Counted from the first letter of the stretch, positions 24,527 through 34,056 are shown. The stretch: DNA of 64,000 nucleotides from Phormidium tenue FACHB-886 (GCF_014764505.1 NZ_JACXWX010000004.1:1-64000), one strand, 5' to 3'. The notes: generated by a model not told the origin, from the letters alone. Numbers and translations are program-made.

Positions 24527-25264
24527 TTAAGGCGCTTGCTCTCTGGCGGCATCCGGTGCAGCATCCGCTAGGGCTTTGCGGGCAATGCGAGTGATATACA
24601 CCGTCACAGCAACCGTGGCAATGAAGCCAACAATCTGAACTGCCCACTGCAGAGCGGGATTGGTGGGCGAGTTGGCAGTGCCGATCGCCGCTAAGCTGCC
24701 TGCTAGTGAGCCAATGTAGACATACAGAATCGTACCGGGAATCATGCCGAGGCAGCCCAGCACATAGTCTTTGAAGGCAACATTCGTCACGCCGAAGGCA
24801 TAGTTGAGCAGAGTAAAGGGAAAAATGGGTGATAGACGGGTCAGCAGCACAATTTTTAATCCATCTCGCCTTACAGCTTCATCGATCGCCCGAAACCTGG
24901 GATTACCTGCAATCTGCTTAGAAACCCACCCTCGTGCCAGATAGCGCCCCACCAGAAACGCCAGCGTTGCCCCCAGCGTTGCACCTACAAGCACATAGAG
25001 CGATCCTTGCAGGACGCCGAACACCACCCCCGCCCCCAGCGTTAGAACGGATCCTGGAATAAAGGCAACCGTGGCGATCGCATAAAGCCCAATAAAGGTG
25101 ATAATGCCGAGTACGCCTAAGTCCTGAATCCAGGCAAGTGAATCGTGCAGCAAACTTTGGGGATTGAGAGTTGCTGCATAGGCTGGCACGGGGGTAATGA
25201 GGCAGACGATCGTGGCAAGTCCGATCGTCTTGAGGAGTTGCCGTAAGGCAAGAGAGTAGTGCAT
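24527..25264 (-). CDS. TVP38/TMEM64 family membrane protein
   Basis: A 245-residue membrane protein of the VTT/DedA superfamily. A signal-like first segment ends near YAA; the core has VAFIPGSVLTLGAGVVFG, LGATLAFLVGRYLARG, LLTRLSPIFPFTLLNYAFG and LGCLGMIPGTILYVYIG, the glycine- and proline-rich motifs of the family. Such proteins act in membrane lipid or solute transport, including lipid scrambling. The following MerA-like gene is 148 bases downstream and probably co-transcribed. Confidence 0.9.
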   Translation of the reverse strand: MHYSLALRQLLKTIGLATIVCLITPVPAYAATLNPQSLLHDSLAWIQDLGVLGIITFIGLYAIATVAFIPGSVLTLGAGVVFGVLQGSLYVLVGATLGATLAFLVGRYLARGWVSKQIAGNPRFRAIDEAVRRDGLKIVLLTRLSPIFPFTLLNYAFGVTNVAFKDYVLGCLGMIPGTILYVYIGSLAGSLAAIGTANSPTNPALQWAVQIVGFIATVAVTVYITRIARKALADAAPDAAREQAP

Positions 25265-25449
25265 GACCAGTCTCAGATTGGAGAATCTGCTTTTACTGTA
25301 CGAGGAATCTGACAGGGCGGATGATGAGCGGATAAATTGCAGCTGAGGATTTGCTGAGTTGTGCCGAGCGCTGCCCTATATTTGAGCAGACTCGCCCAAA
25401 TAAAAGCCCTAACGATACACTGAGAAATAGTGTCATCTCATTCCTTCTG

Positions 25450-27882
25450 ATGGAATTTAAGCCATTTTGGGAGTTGCTCTCTGAATTGGGCATTCAGCTG
25501 CCCGATTCCGCCAAGCTTCAGCGGCAGAATCGCCAAGACCGGCAGAAAAAATTAGCAGATCGCGCTGAGGCAATGCGGATCATTTCTTTGCCGACTGGGG
25601 CTTCTGCAGGCAGCTCGTTTGAGATGATAGAACTGCTGGAAGAGTATTTGCAGGACATCCAAACCAACCGTGAAGCAGAAGGCGATCGCTGCTGGGTTCC
25701 GCCTGGAAAAACGGTGAGAGTAGCAGGCTACAAGCTTTCGGGTATGGTATACGTCGGGGAGAGTTTGACTGCAGTCAGCCACTCGCGGGCGATCGAGCCG
25801 AGCTTAATTCGCCCCAGCTCAAAGGTCGATCGCAAACGAGCCGATCTGCAAGGGCAGGACATGGCGTATGGCTACAACAGCCGCTCTTATACCCAGATGC
25901 AGCCGAGCAGTCGTGCAGGGTATTTGGAATGGCTCTCGACGGGGCGACGCGATCCCAAAGCATTTAACGGCTATGTCTGGCTTTTCTTTTATGGATTGGA
26001 GCGGCGCGTTTTCCATGAGCTGCTTCAATCCAACTGGCAAGCCGACGCCAAGAAGCGCCAAGAGCTTGACCAAATCATCAACGAAGTAGAAGAGCTGAAA
26101 CAGGTCTACGGCAATGCCTACAGTTTCCACGGTGCGTTCAACTATAAGGCAGATGAGTTTTTGAGCATCTGTCGGATTCTCAAATCACCCGATCGCCTCA
26201 CCGAGATCAATCCCCTAACCGCCAAGCCGCTAGAACTGCAGATTGGGCTGGGGCAAAAAGTAAAACAGCGCCAGCCGCTCCCAGCAGATTGGGCGCTGGC
26301 GTGGTATTCCCGTTTGTCTAACCACAGTTTGCCCACGGCAGCGTTGCGCTGCCCGGATGAGTTTCGGACGCTGTTTCAGCTGCGCTATGCCGATCGCTTT
26401 GGCGAAGGCATGAAACTCAAGATAGGCAAAGCCTTGCTGAGTACGGTCTACCAGCCCACCAGCCAGTCTTTTTGGGGGCGAGCGATCTCAGTCAATGTAG
26501 GCGACATTCCAGATGTCTCGCGCTTTTCTGCCAAGCTGAAGCAGATTGGTGAGGTCGTGCAGCAGTGCCGCTCAGAGCTGGAGCCGCTGAGCCGATTTTT
26601 GGCGCGGAACCCAGAGGGACGCAACACGCTCTCTGCAACTGCTCTGCTGCCCGCCGATCTGATTGTCAGTCATGGTGGAGCAGTTATTGAAAAGCTGCAG
26701 AAGTGGCTAGATAAGCTCTTCCCTCAGCCACACACACAGGTAGTGGTGATCTCTGGTAAAGAAGTGCTGAAGCAGTGGGCGGGCAGCAATCCAGAGAAGT
26801 TAACAAAAAGCGAAGCGACTGGGTTTGCTCAGTTTCTAGAAAAGCTGGGGTTTGGGGTGGAGCCTGACCCACGCGTTTCCTCTAGCTTGCCCTCCCTGAA
26901 AAGCCACCTGGCGCTCTTTCGATCGCCCCCAGAAGCGACTCAAAACCCGATTGAACTGGAAGCTGAGTATTTTACAGCAACGCTGGTGGCTCAGATGGCA
27001 CTGGCAACCGCTAGCGGCGATCAGATGCCAAGTCAGCTAGAGCAACAGTATCTAGAGGCACACATTAATTCTGTAGTAGATTTAGACACCGCCGAGCGAT
27101 CGCGCTTTGTTGCACATATCCACTGGCTGCTGCAGGATAAACCCACGCTGAAGAGCCTTAAGTCGCGGCTTGAGCGGCTGGAACCAGCCCAACGGGCAGA
27201 AATAGCCCCGTTTTTGGTGCATGTCGCTGCTGCAGATGGGCAGATTACGCCACCAGAGATCAAGATTCTGGAGAAAGCCTATACGCTGCTCGATCGAGAC
27301 CCTCAGCTTTTATATAGCGATATTCATGATCGCAACACGACACCGTCGAAATTGCGTTCTGGGCGCGATCCGGTTACCGTTCGGGCTGCTGTTTCCACAG
27401 AAGGTCACAAGATTCCACCGCCGCCAAAGCGCCCTAGAAAAGATGCGCTGACGCTGGATATGGAATTGGTGCAATCGAAGCTGGCAGAATCGCAGGAGGT
27501 GTCTAGCCTGCTGGCAGAGATTTTTGTGGAAGAGGAACCCGTCCAACCTGCCAAAGCCCCCCGAAAAACTTCAAAGAAGACTAGTAGTGCCGCCGGACAG
27601 AAATCTGCTAGACAAAAATCCGCTAAAGCTGTGAAAACGCTAGATGTGCAACTAGTAGCAGGGTTGGATGCTGCTCATTCTGGACTGTTGCAGGCAATCG
27701 CTCAGAAACCCGAGTGGCAGCGCAGCGAGCTAGAGGCGATCGCCGCTCGGCTCAGTCTTATGCTAGATGGAGCGCTGGAGGTGATCAACGAAGCCGCATT
27801 TGATCGCTGTGACGAAGCCGTGATAGAAGGAGATGACCCGCTAGAGGTTAACCCCATCGTGGTGCAGGAGCTATTAGCATGA
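25450..27882 (+). CDS. TerB-N/TerB/TerB-C domain protein
   Basis: An 810-residue soluble protein, the first gene of a three-gene cassette. The TerB-N domain spans about residues 125-330 (SRAGYLEWLSTGRRDP and GYVWLFFYGLERRVF). A TerB helical domain with acidic metal-site residues, VHVAAADGQITPPEIKILEKAY, lies near residue 590. A lysine-rich linker (about 700-725) leads to a TerB-C domain with LDMELVQSKLAESQEVSSLLAEIF and LMLDGALEVINEAAFDRCDEAVIEG. TerB-N/TerB-C proteins are known from tellurite-resistance-type and phage-conflict gene neighbourhoods. The start at 25450 removes 33 residues of unlikely sequence; no clear ribosome binding site is seen for either. Its stop overlaps the next start by four bases. 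Confidence 0.88.
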   Translation: MEFKPFWELLSELGIQLPDSAKLQRQNRQDRQKKLADRAEAMRIISLPTGASAGSSFEMIELLEEYLQDIQTNREAEGDRCWVPPGKTVRVAGYKLSGMVYVGESLTAVSHSRAIEPSLIRPSSKVDRKRADLQGQDMAYGYNSRSYTQMQPSSRAGYLEWLSTGRRDPKAFNGYVWLFFYGLERRVFHELLQSNWQADAKKRQELDQIINEVEELKQVYGNAYSFHGAFNYKADEFLSICRILKSPDRLTEINPLTAKPLELQIGLGQKVKQRQPLPADWALAWYSRLSNHSLPTAALRCPDEFRTLFQLRYADRFGEGMKLKIGKALLSTVYQPTSQSFWGRAISVNVGDIPDVSRFSAKLKQIGEVVQQCRSELEPLSRFLARNPEGRNTLSATALLPADLIVSHGGAVIEKLQKWLDKLFPQPHTQVVVISGKEVLKQWAGSNPEKLTKSEATGFAQFLEKLGFGVEPDPRVSSSLPSLKSHLALFRSPPEATQNPIELEAEYFTATLVAQMALATASGDQMPSQLEQQYLEAHINSVVDLDTAERSRFVAHIHWLLQDKPTLKSLKSRLERLEPAQRAEIAPFLVHVAAADGQITPPEIKILEKAYTLLDRDPQLLYSDIHDRNTTPSKLRSGRDPVTVRAAVSTEGHKIPPPPKRPRKDALTLDMELVQSKLAESQEVSSLLAEIFVEEEPVQPAKAPRKTSKKTSSAAGQKSARQKSAKAVKTLDVQLVAGLDAAHSGLLQAIAQKPEWQRSELEAIAARLSLMLDGALEVINEAAFDRCDEAVIEGDDPLEVNPIVVQELLA

Positions 27883-29204
27883 GTGAGCTGATTAAAGCGA
27901 AAGACCGAGACACTGTAATTCAATCGCTGCAGGCAGGTGTGGTGCCACGTCGAGGGCAGCAGTTGATTCAGGTGGGGCGGGTGGAAGAAATTAAGGCGCT
28001 GATTCGGGATCTCGATCGGATGGCAGAGGGTGGGGCTGCGTTTCGGTTTGCCATCGGGGAGTACGGCTCTGGTAAAACCTTTTTTCTGTCGCTGGTGCGA
28101 TCGATTGCCCTAGAGAAGAAATTTGTGACGGCGCAGGCAGATTTAACGCCCGATCGCCGCCTCCATGCCACGGGCGGACAGGCGCGATCGCTCTATGCGG
28201 AGCTCATGTATAACCTCTCGACGCGCACGAAGCCAGATGGCGGCGCGTTGCCCAGCGTAGTGGAACGGTTTGTCACTTCTGCAGTGAGTGAAGGACGCGA
28301 TCGAGAAGTCGATCCGGAAGTCGTGATTCGGGAACGGTTGGAACATTTATCTGAAATGGTTGGCGGATACGATTTTGCAGAAGTGATTGCTGCTTACTGG
28401 CGCGGCTTCGATCAGGGTGATGAAACTCTGAAGATGAACGCAATCCGCTGGCTGCGGGGAGAATTTACGACCCGAACAGATGCACGACAAGCGCTAGGTG
28501 TACGAACGATTGTCGATGATGCCAATGTATACGATCAGCTTAAGCTGTTTACTCAGCTTGTTCGGCTGGCTGGATATGCGGGCTTGCTCATTTGTCTAGA
28601 TGAACTGGTGAACCTTTATAAACTGCCCAATACACAAGCTCGTAAAAGTAATTACGAACAGATCTTACGCATTTTGAATGATTGTCTGCAGGGAAATGTA
28701 GAAGGGCTAGGCTTCATTCTGGGTGGCACACCTGATTTCTTGATGGATACCCGACGAGGATTGTATAGTTACCCAGCGCTGCAATCGCGGCTTGCCGAAA
28801 ATACTTTTGCGGTGAATGGTTTAGTAGATTACAACAATCCCGTGCTGCGGCTAGGCAACCTCAGCCCAGAAGATTTATTTGTACTGCTCAGCAAGATTCG
28901 CCACGTGTTTGCCTATGGCAATCCAGAAGAGTATTTACTGCCTGATGCAGGCATTCAAGCCTTTATGGAGCATTGCCTGACGCGGATTGGCGAAGCTTAC
29001 TTCCGAACGCCGCGCAACACGATCAAAGCATTTATCGATCTACTCTCGGTGCTGGAGCAAAATAAACAGGTGTCCTGGAAGGATTTGGTATCGCAGGTGA
29101 ATCTCGATCGAGAATCCAACCCCGATTTATTACCGTCTCAGAACGGTAAAGCTGCCCTTTCTGATCGCATGGAAGATGACGATCTTGCCTCCTTCCGACT
29201 CTAG
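27879..29204 (+). CDS. BrxD-like P-loop ATPase (DUF2791 type)
   Basis: A 441-residue ATPase. Walker A is GEYGSGKT (from about residue 60), Walker B is LLICLDELVNLY (about 236-247), and a sensor region FILGGTPDF follows; ARKSNYEQILRILNDCLQG and YFRTPRNTIKAFIDLL are typical of the BREX-associated BrxD/DUF2791 ATPases. An early VGRVEEIKALIRDLDRMAEGG helix precedes the P-loop. In type 2 BREX, BrxD is encoded next to the helicase BrxHI, exactly as here. The gene overlaps its neighbours at both ends (4 and 29 bases), which implies coupled translation and a shared complex. Confidence 0.88.
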   Translation: MSELIKAKDRDTVIQSLQAGVVPRRGQQLIQVGRVEEIKALIRDLDRMAEGGAAFRFAIGEYGSGKTFFLSLVRSIALEKKFVTAQADLTPDRRLHATGGQARSLYAELMYNLSTRTKPDGGALPSVVERFVTSAVSEGRDREVDPEVVIRERLEHLSEMVGGYDFAEVIAAYWRGFDQGDETLKMNAIRWLRGEFTTRTDARQALGVRTIVDDANVYDQLKLFTQLVRLAGYAGLLICLDELVNLYKLPNTQARKSNYEQILRILNDCLQGNVEGLGFILGGTPDFLMDTRRGLYSYPALQSRLAENTFAVNGLVDYNNPVLRLGNLSPEDLFVLLSKIRHVFAYGNPEEYLLPDAGIQAFMEHCLTRIGEAYFRTPRNTIKAFIDLLSVLEQNKQVSWKDLVSQVNLDRESNPDLLPSQNGKAALSDRMEDDDLASFRL

Positions 29205-31410
29205 CCGCTCCTCCACCGCCTTTCACCAGCTCCACGAACAGGTGCAGCGCTGGATCTGGCAGCAGCGCTGGACAGAGCTACGTGATATCCAGGAACAGGC
29301 GATCGCACCGATCCTGGCAGGCGATAGGGATGTTATTATTGCCGCCGCCACCGCAGGTGGCAAAACGGAGGCGGCGTTCCTGCCGCTCTTCTCGAAGCTG
29401 GTCAGCAATCCCGGTGCAGGGATTCAGGTGCTCTACATCAGCCCCCTGAAAGCATTGATTAACGATCAATACCGCCGTCTGTCTGAGCTAGGCGATCTGC
29501 TAGAGATTCCTGTACATCCGTGGCATGGCGATATTAGCGCTGGACGTAAGCAAAAGGTGCTGAAGCAGCCTGCAGGTGTGCTGCTGATTACGCCGGAAGC
29601 GCTGGAGGCAATGTTTATTTTGCGAGGGCATGAGCTGCTCTATTTGTTTGGGGCGCTGCAGGCTGTAGTGGTGGATGAGCTGCATTCGTTTATTGGCACA
29701 GAGCGGGGGCAGCAGCTGCGATCGCTCTTGCATCGTCTAGAGCGAGTTGCAGACCGACAGATTCCTCGGATTGGGCTGAGTGCCACCCTGGGCGAAATGA
29801 ATCTGGCAAAGGCATATCTAAGAGCGCCACAGGAGCGATTGCCCAATGCCGCTCCGGTAGAGCTGATTCAATCTTCGGAGGCAGGGCAAGAAATCAAGCT
29901 GCAAATCAGAGGCTATCGCAAAATTGCCCCGCTGTTTCTAGAAGAATCACAGGCAGAACCCCAATCAGAACACTCCAGAGACGAAATTGATATTGCTCGT
30001 CACCTGTTTAAGGTGCTGCGGGGCGGTAAAAATTTAATCTTCATCAATCGACGGCAGGACGTTGAGCAATACGCTGATCTGCTGGGGCGATTGTGCGAGC
30101 AGCACCATGTCCCAAATGAGTTCATGCCGCACCACGGCAGCTTGTCTAAGGAATTGCGCGAGGCGGCTGAAGAAGCGCTGAAAGACAGCGATCGCCCTGC
30201 TAATGTCGTCTGTACCTCAACGCTAGAGCTGGGCATCGACATTGGGGCAGTCAATTCGATCGCGCAGATTGGCGCACCGTTTTCAGTTGCCAGTACCCGT
30301 CAGCGATTGGGACGCTCCGGGAGACGGCAAGGCGATCCGGCAATTTTGCGGCTCTACATCACTGAGCCAGAAGTGACGCCAATCACGCCGCCGGAGCAAG
30401 CCTTGCATCCCTCGCTGATGCAAGCGATCGCCGCGGTGACTCTGCTGCTGCAGGGCTGGTACGAGCCGCCCATTACCGGGAAGCTGCACCTGTCCACGCT
30501 AATCCAACAGCTGCTTTCGCTGATTGCTCAACGGGGTGGGGTTCGTGCCGATCGCGCCTGGGAGATCTTGCGAGATGCATTTGAGGCAGTCGATCAGGCA
30601 ACCTACATCAGAGTATTGCGCTGTTTGGGGCAGCAAGATTTAATTCAGCAGAGCCAGGAAGGGTTACTGCTGCTGGGACTCAACGGCGAACGGTTGGTGA
30701 ACCACTACAGTTTCTACACCGCCTTCAAGACGCCCGAAGAATACCGCGTGACCACTACAGGGAAAACGCTGGGAACACTGCCGATCGACTATCCGCTGGT
30801 GGAAGGGATGCTGCTAATCTTTGCCGGAAAACGCTGGCAGATTATAGCCGTCGATCGAGACCGGCGCGTGATCGAAGTGATTGAGGCGGCAGCGGGACGA
30901 GTGCCTTACTTTGGCGGTGAACCCGGCTTGATACATGATCGCGTTCGTCAGGAAATGCTGCGCCTATATACCGCAGAAGATACACCAATTTTTCTGGATG
31001 CTATGGCAGAAGATCTGCTGGAAGAGGCACGATCTATCTTTGTCACCTATGGACTTGACCAAACGAATATCTTGAGCAACGGCAGCGATACGCTTCTGCT
31101 TCCCTGGCAGGGCAGCTTAGTGATGAACACATTATTTGTGCTGTTTCTAGCCAATGAATGGGAGGTGCAACAAGGCTCGATCGCGCTGACGATCTCAAAT
31201 GTTTCTTCCCGTGAACTAGTGCGTCATCTCAAAAAACTCGCAAAAAGCACTCCTCCTGATCCAATTAAGCTAGCCGCAACGGTACGCAACAAAGTAAACG
31301 AAAAACACGATCGGTTTCTCAGCGAAGAACTGCTATGTCAGAACTATGCTGCTAGCTATCTGGATATCCCAAAGACCTGGGCAGCGATTCGGCAAATTTG
31401 CGGCACTTGA
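29176..31410 (+). CDS. Lhr/BrxHI-like DEAD/DEAH-box helicase
   Basis: A 744-residue superfamily 2 helicase. Motif I is AATAGGKTEAAFLPLF, Ib VLLITPEALEAM, II VVVDELHSF (DELH), III LSATLG, and motif VI RQRLGRSGRR, with CTSTLELGIDIG before it. This is the core of the Lhr-like group; the length is about half that of full Lhr and similar to BREX BrxHI. The C-terminal part has a winged-helix and beta-rich region (YRVTTTGKTLGTLPIDYP). Start ATG 29176 lies inside the ATPase gene. The operon ends here: the next gene is convergent, 10 bases away. Confidence 0.9.
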   Translation: MTILPPSDSSRSSTAFHQLHEQVQRWIWQQRWTELRDIQEQAIAPILAGDRDVIIAAATAGGKTEAAFLPLFSKLVSNPGAGIQVLYISPLKALINDQYRRLSELGDLLEIPVHPWHGDISAGRKQKVLKQPAGVLLITPEALEAMFILRGHELLYLFGALQAVVVDELHSFIGTERGQQLRSLLHRLERVADRQIPRIGLSATLGEMNLAKAYLRAPQERLPNAAPVELIQSSEAGQEIKLQIRGYRKIAPLFLEESQAEPQSEHSRDEIDIARHLFKVLRGGKNLIFINRRQDVEQYADLLGRLCEQHHVPNEFMPHHGSLSKELREAAEEALKDSDRPANVVCTSTLELGIDIGAVNSIAQIGAPFSVASTRQRLGRSGRRQGDPAILRLYITEPEVTPITPPEQALHPSLMQAIAAVTLLLQGWYEPPITGKLHLSTLIQQLLSLIAQRGGVRADRAWEILRDAFEAVDQATYIRVLRCLGQQDLIQQSQEGLLLLGLNGERLVNHYSFYTAFKTPEEYRVTTTGKTLGTLPIDYPLVEGMLLIFAGKRWQIIAVDRDRRVIEVIEAAAGRVPYFGGEPGLIHDRVRQEMLRLYTAEDTPIFLDAMAEDLLEEARSIFVTYGLDQTNILSNGSDTLLLPWQGSLVMNTLFVLFLANEWEVQQGSIALTISNVSSRELVRHLKKLAKSTPPDPIKLAATVRNKVNEKHDRFLSEELLCQNYAASYLDIPKTWAAIRQICGT

Positions 31411-31420
31411 AGACGTGAAG

Positions 31421-32152
31421 TTAAGCAGTCTGCGCGGGCTCCACCGATCGTACTTGCAAAAAGTCCTGCATAAACCGGCTGGAAATCGGCGCTAGCTCAG
31501 GCGCATATTGTTTTGCGTCGGTTAAGAGCTTTGGCATGGTTGTGTGATCAATTCGGCTATCGAGTAGCTCTTGCTCAATCACAGGAGCGCAGGCTGCTAA
31601 GACGGGTTCATCAATCTCTAAGTGGAACTGAAGCGCCCAGACCCGATCGCCATAGCGAAACGCCTGATTAGGATACTGACTGCTGTATGCCAGGTGGGTG
31701 CTCCCTGCTGGAATCTCAAAGGTGTCCTGGTGCGATTGAAACACGCGAAACTTCGTGGGAAACGATCGCAGCAGCGTATCTGTTTTGGCTGCCTCTGTGA
31801 GCTGCACTTCGCACCAGCCCACCTCGCGCCCCGCTTCACCCCGGTATACTCTCGCGCCCAGCACCTTCGCAAGAATTTGCGAACCCAAACAAATTCCCAC
31901 GATCGGGATGCCTTGCTCAATCGCTTGTTCAATCAGCCGGAACTCGTCGCGCAGGAAGGCGTAGCGATCGTCTTCGTAGGCGCTGACTGCCCCGCCCAAC
32001 AGCACAATATGAGAAAAGCTGGCGATCGGCTCTGAGAGCGTTTCACCCTGTGCCAAATTGACATAGTGAACGGAATGCGGCTCAGGCGCTTTCAGCATTC
32101 CCAAACTCGATCCAGTTTCGTGTCGAATGACCAATAGCTTTGAGGCGTTCAT
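31421..32152 (-). CDS. Class I glutamine amidotransferase-like protein
   Basis: A 243-residue protein with the class I amidotransferase fold: IVLLGGAVSAYEDD is the oxyanion region, GIPIVGICLGSQILAKVLG contains the nucleophile Cys, and VWALQFHLEID contains the catalytic His and Glu. It resembles stand-alone GMP-synthase-type amidotransferases; gamma-glutamyl hydrolases such as PuuD use the same fold. Its gene is divergent (146 bases) from the PhyH pair of an amine-type cluster, which suggests that it hydrolyses a gamma-glutamyl compound. That role is inference. Confidence 0.85.
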   Translation of the reverse strand: MNASKLLVIRHETGSSLGMLKAPEPHSVHYVNLAQGETLSEPIASFSHIVLLGGAVSAYEDDRYAFLRDEFRLIEQAIEQGIPIVGICLGSQILAKVLGARVYRGEAGREVGWCEVQLTEAAKTDTLLRSFPTKFRVFQSHQDTFEIPAGSTHLAYSSQYPNQAFRYGDRVWALQFHLEIDEPVLAACAPVIEQELLDSRIDHTTMPKLLTDAKQYAPELAPISSRFMQDFLQVRSVEPAQTA

Positions 32153-32298
32153 TTGCGTTTGGGTAGAGCTTTCTGTATCTTATGTAACGATTAGCAGCCT
32201 GTTGCTAAACATAGAATGGCGTGGCGTACGCTTCTAGTCAACCCATTCCAGTTCACCCATTCCAGTCAACTCATTCAGGTCAAGCCTGCATTTAGTCT

Positions 32299-33189
32299 AT
32301 GTCTGTTCTCACCCTAGAGCAAATCGATCGATTTCATAGCGACGGCTTCTTGGTGGTCGAAAACCTGATTGATCCAGCCACGATCGCTCGGGTAGTAGAT
32401 CGAGTTGAGCCGCTGTTTTCCGGCGAGTTTGAGACGGGCATCTATCCCGATGAGTGGTACTGGAATCCGCGACTGGGAATGCCTGGCGCATCCGGGCAGA
32501 TGAGCAACGCCTGGAAAAGCGATCGCACTCTTGCCTCACTGACGCTGTCGCCTATAATTGGCGAAATTTGTGCTGAGCTGGGCGACTGGACGGGGGCACG
32601 GCTCTTGAGCGATAGCCTCTGGCGCAAACCCTATGGAGCATCCGAAACCACGCTTCACCAGGATTCGATGTACTCCTTCTACCACACGCCACAAGAAATT
32701 GTAGTTTGCTGGATCGCTCTCAGCAATGCAGTTCTGGGCGCTAGTGCGATCGAGTATGTGCGTGGCTCTCACCGTTGGCCGCTGTCCCAAACCGTTTCAG
32801 AATTTCATGCGACGGGCAAAAGCTACCGCTGGGAAATGGAGCAAGCCGCCCAAAGAGCAGGCATCGAGCATCCAGAAGTGGTGCAGCTGGCTCTCCAGCC
32901 CGGCAGCTGTGCCTTCCACCATGGGCACATGTGGCACGGCTCTGGTAAAAACCTGATGCCCGATCTAATTCGCCGCAGCTTGGTCATTGCCCATATTCCT
33001 GCAAACTCCCGGTTCAAGCCGACAGGCGCTTATGTGGAAGGGGGATATTTGGCAGGGCGCTATAAGCGGTTTGGCGATGACACGATGGACGAAAACTTTT
33101 TCCCGATCGTTTGGCAGCAAGATGGCTATCGCTCGCCGTTTTTGCAGGACTATTGCAAGCAGGACTATTGCGGGCAAGGAGCTAGATGA
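32299..33189 (+). CDS. Phytanoyl-CoA dioxygenase (PhyH) family protein 1
   Basis: A 296-residue Fe(II)/2-oxoglutarate dioxygenase. The iron-binding triad is visible: H120-x-D122 in TTLHQDSMYSF and H213 in GHMWHGSGKN; an Arg after it (DLIRRSLVIAH) would bind 2-oxoglutarate. The N-terminus LTLEQIDRFHSDGFLVVENLIDP is typical of PhyH. All catalytic residues are present, so it is probably active. The substrate is unknown; relatives hydroxylate ectoine, aminoalkylphosphonates and acyl-CoAs. The TGA stop is directly followed by the ATG of its paralogue. Confidence 0.9.
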   Translation: MSVLTLEQIDRFHSDGFLVVENLIDPATIARVVDRVEPLFSGEFETGIYPDEWYWNPRLGMPGASGQMSNAWKSDRTLASLTLSPIIGEICAELGDWTGARLLSDSLWRKPYGASETTLHQDSMYSFYHTPQEIVVCWIALSNAVLGASAIEYVRGSHRWPLSQTVSEFHATGKSYRWEMEQAAQRAGIEHPEVVQLALQPGSCAFHHGHMWHGSGKNLMPDLIRRSLVIAHIPANSRFKPTGAYVEGGYLAGRYKRFGDDTMDENFFPIVWQQDGYRSPFLQDYCKQDYCGQGAR

Positions 33190-34056
33190 ATGCAGCTTAC
33201 CGACTCCCACCTCGCTCAGTTTCGATCGCAGGGCTTTCTAATTCTCGATAAATTTCTGCCGCTAGATCTGGTAGAGCAGATAGACAGCCGGCTTGATCCG
33301 CTGTTTGCAACGCGGTTTGAAACGGGCGTTTACCCCGATGAGTGGCACGGACGACCTGGACTGAGCCAGCCCAACGCTACGCGGCAAATGGTTGGCATGT
33401 GGCGCTGCGATCGCACGGTAGCAAGTCTTTCGCTCTCGGCAGAGATCGCCCGCCTCAATGCTACCCTGGCTGGCTGGACAGGCGGACGTTTAGCAATGGA
33501 TAGCTGCTGGATTAAGCCCCCCAATGCGCCTGCAGTATCCTATCATCGCAACAATACGCTGGTGAGCTGCCTCCAGCCCGCAACGATGGTGACCTGCTGG
33601 ATTGCCTTCAGCGATATCACAGCCGAGATGGGGACGCTAGAAGTCGTTCCTGGCTCTCATCGCTGGCAGTGTGCCGATCGCTTTCGGTTTCTCCATGCCC
33701 CGGTGGAAGACTATCGGCAACCCCTCTGGCAGGCAGCAGCAGCAGCAGGGGTGGCTGAACCAGAGATTTTGAAAATAGAGCTGCCGATTGGTGGCTGTGT
33801 CTTTCTAGATGGCAACCTGTGGCATGGTTCGGGCTGTAACATAACGCAACACACGCGCCGTAGTTTTGCAGTTAGCACTCTGCCTGCAGAAGCTCGGTTC
33901 CAGCCCATTGGCGTGGGCACAGGCTATATTTTTAGCCGCTATCGCCGCTTAGGCGAAGACGCAGTCGATGAAAGCTTTTTGCCGATCCTTTGGACACCGG
34001 AAGAATACCGATCGCCCATGGTTTTAGAGTATTGCCGAGATGCGCTTGCTGTTTAA
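33190..34056 (+). CDS. PhyH-family protein 2 with altered iron site
   Basis: A 288-residue paralogue of the preceding protein, similar along its whole length (FRSQGFLILDKFLPLDLVEQ, FETGVYPDEWH, VPGSHRWQ). The iron triad aligns as H119-R120-N121 in VSYHRNNT and H212 in GNLWHGSG: the metal-binding Asp is Asn. Family members with Asp changed to Gly or Ala can be halogenases; Asn could mean altered chemistry, weak metal binding or a regulatory partner for the first protein. The start directly follows the stop of gene 1, so the two are co-translated. Confidence 0.88.
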   Translation: MQLTDSHLAQFRSQGFLILDKFLPLDLVEQIDSRLDPLFATRFETGVYPDEWHGRPGLSQPNATRQMVGMWRCDRTVASLSLSAEIARLNATLAGWTGGRLAMDSCWIKPPNAPAVSYHRNNTLVSCLQPATMVTCWIAFSDITAEMGTLEVVPGSHRWQCADRFRFLHAPVEDYRQPLWQAAAAAGVAEPEILKIELPIGGCVFLDGNLWHGSGCNITQHTRRSFAVSTLPAEARFQPIGVGTGYIFSRYRRLGEDAVDESFLPILWTPEEYRSPMVLEYCRDALAV

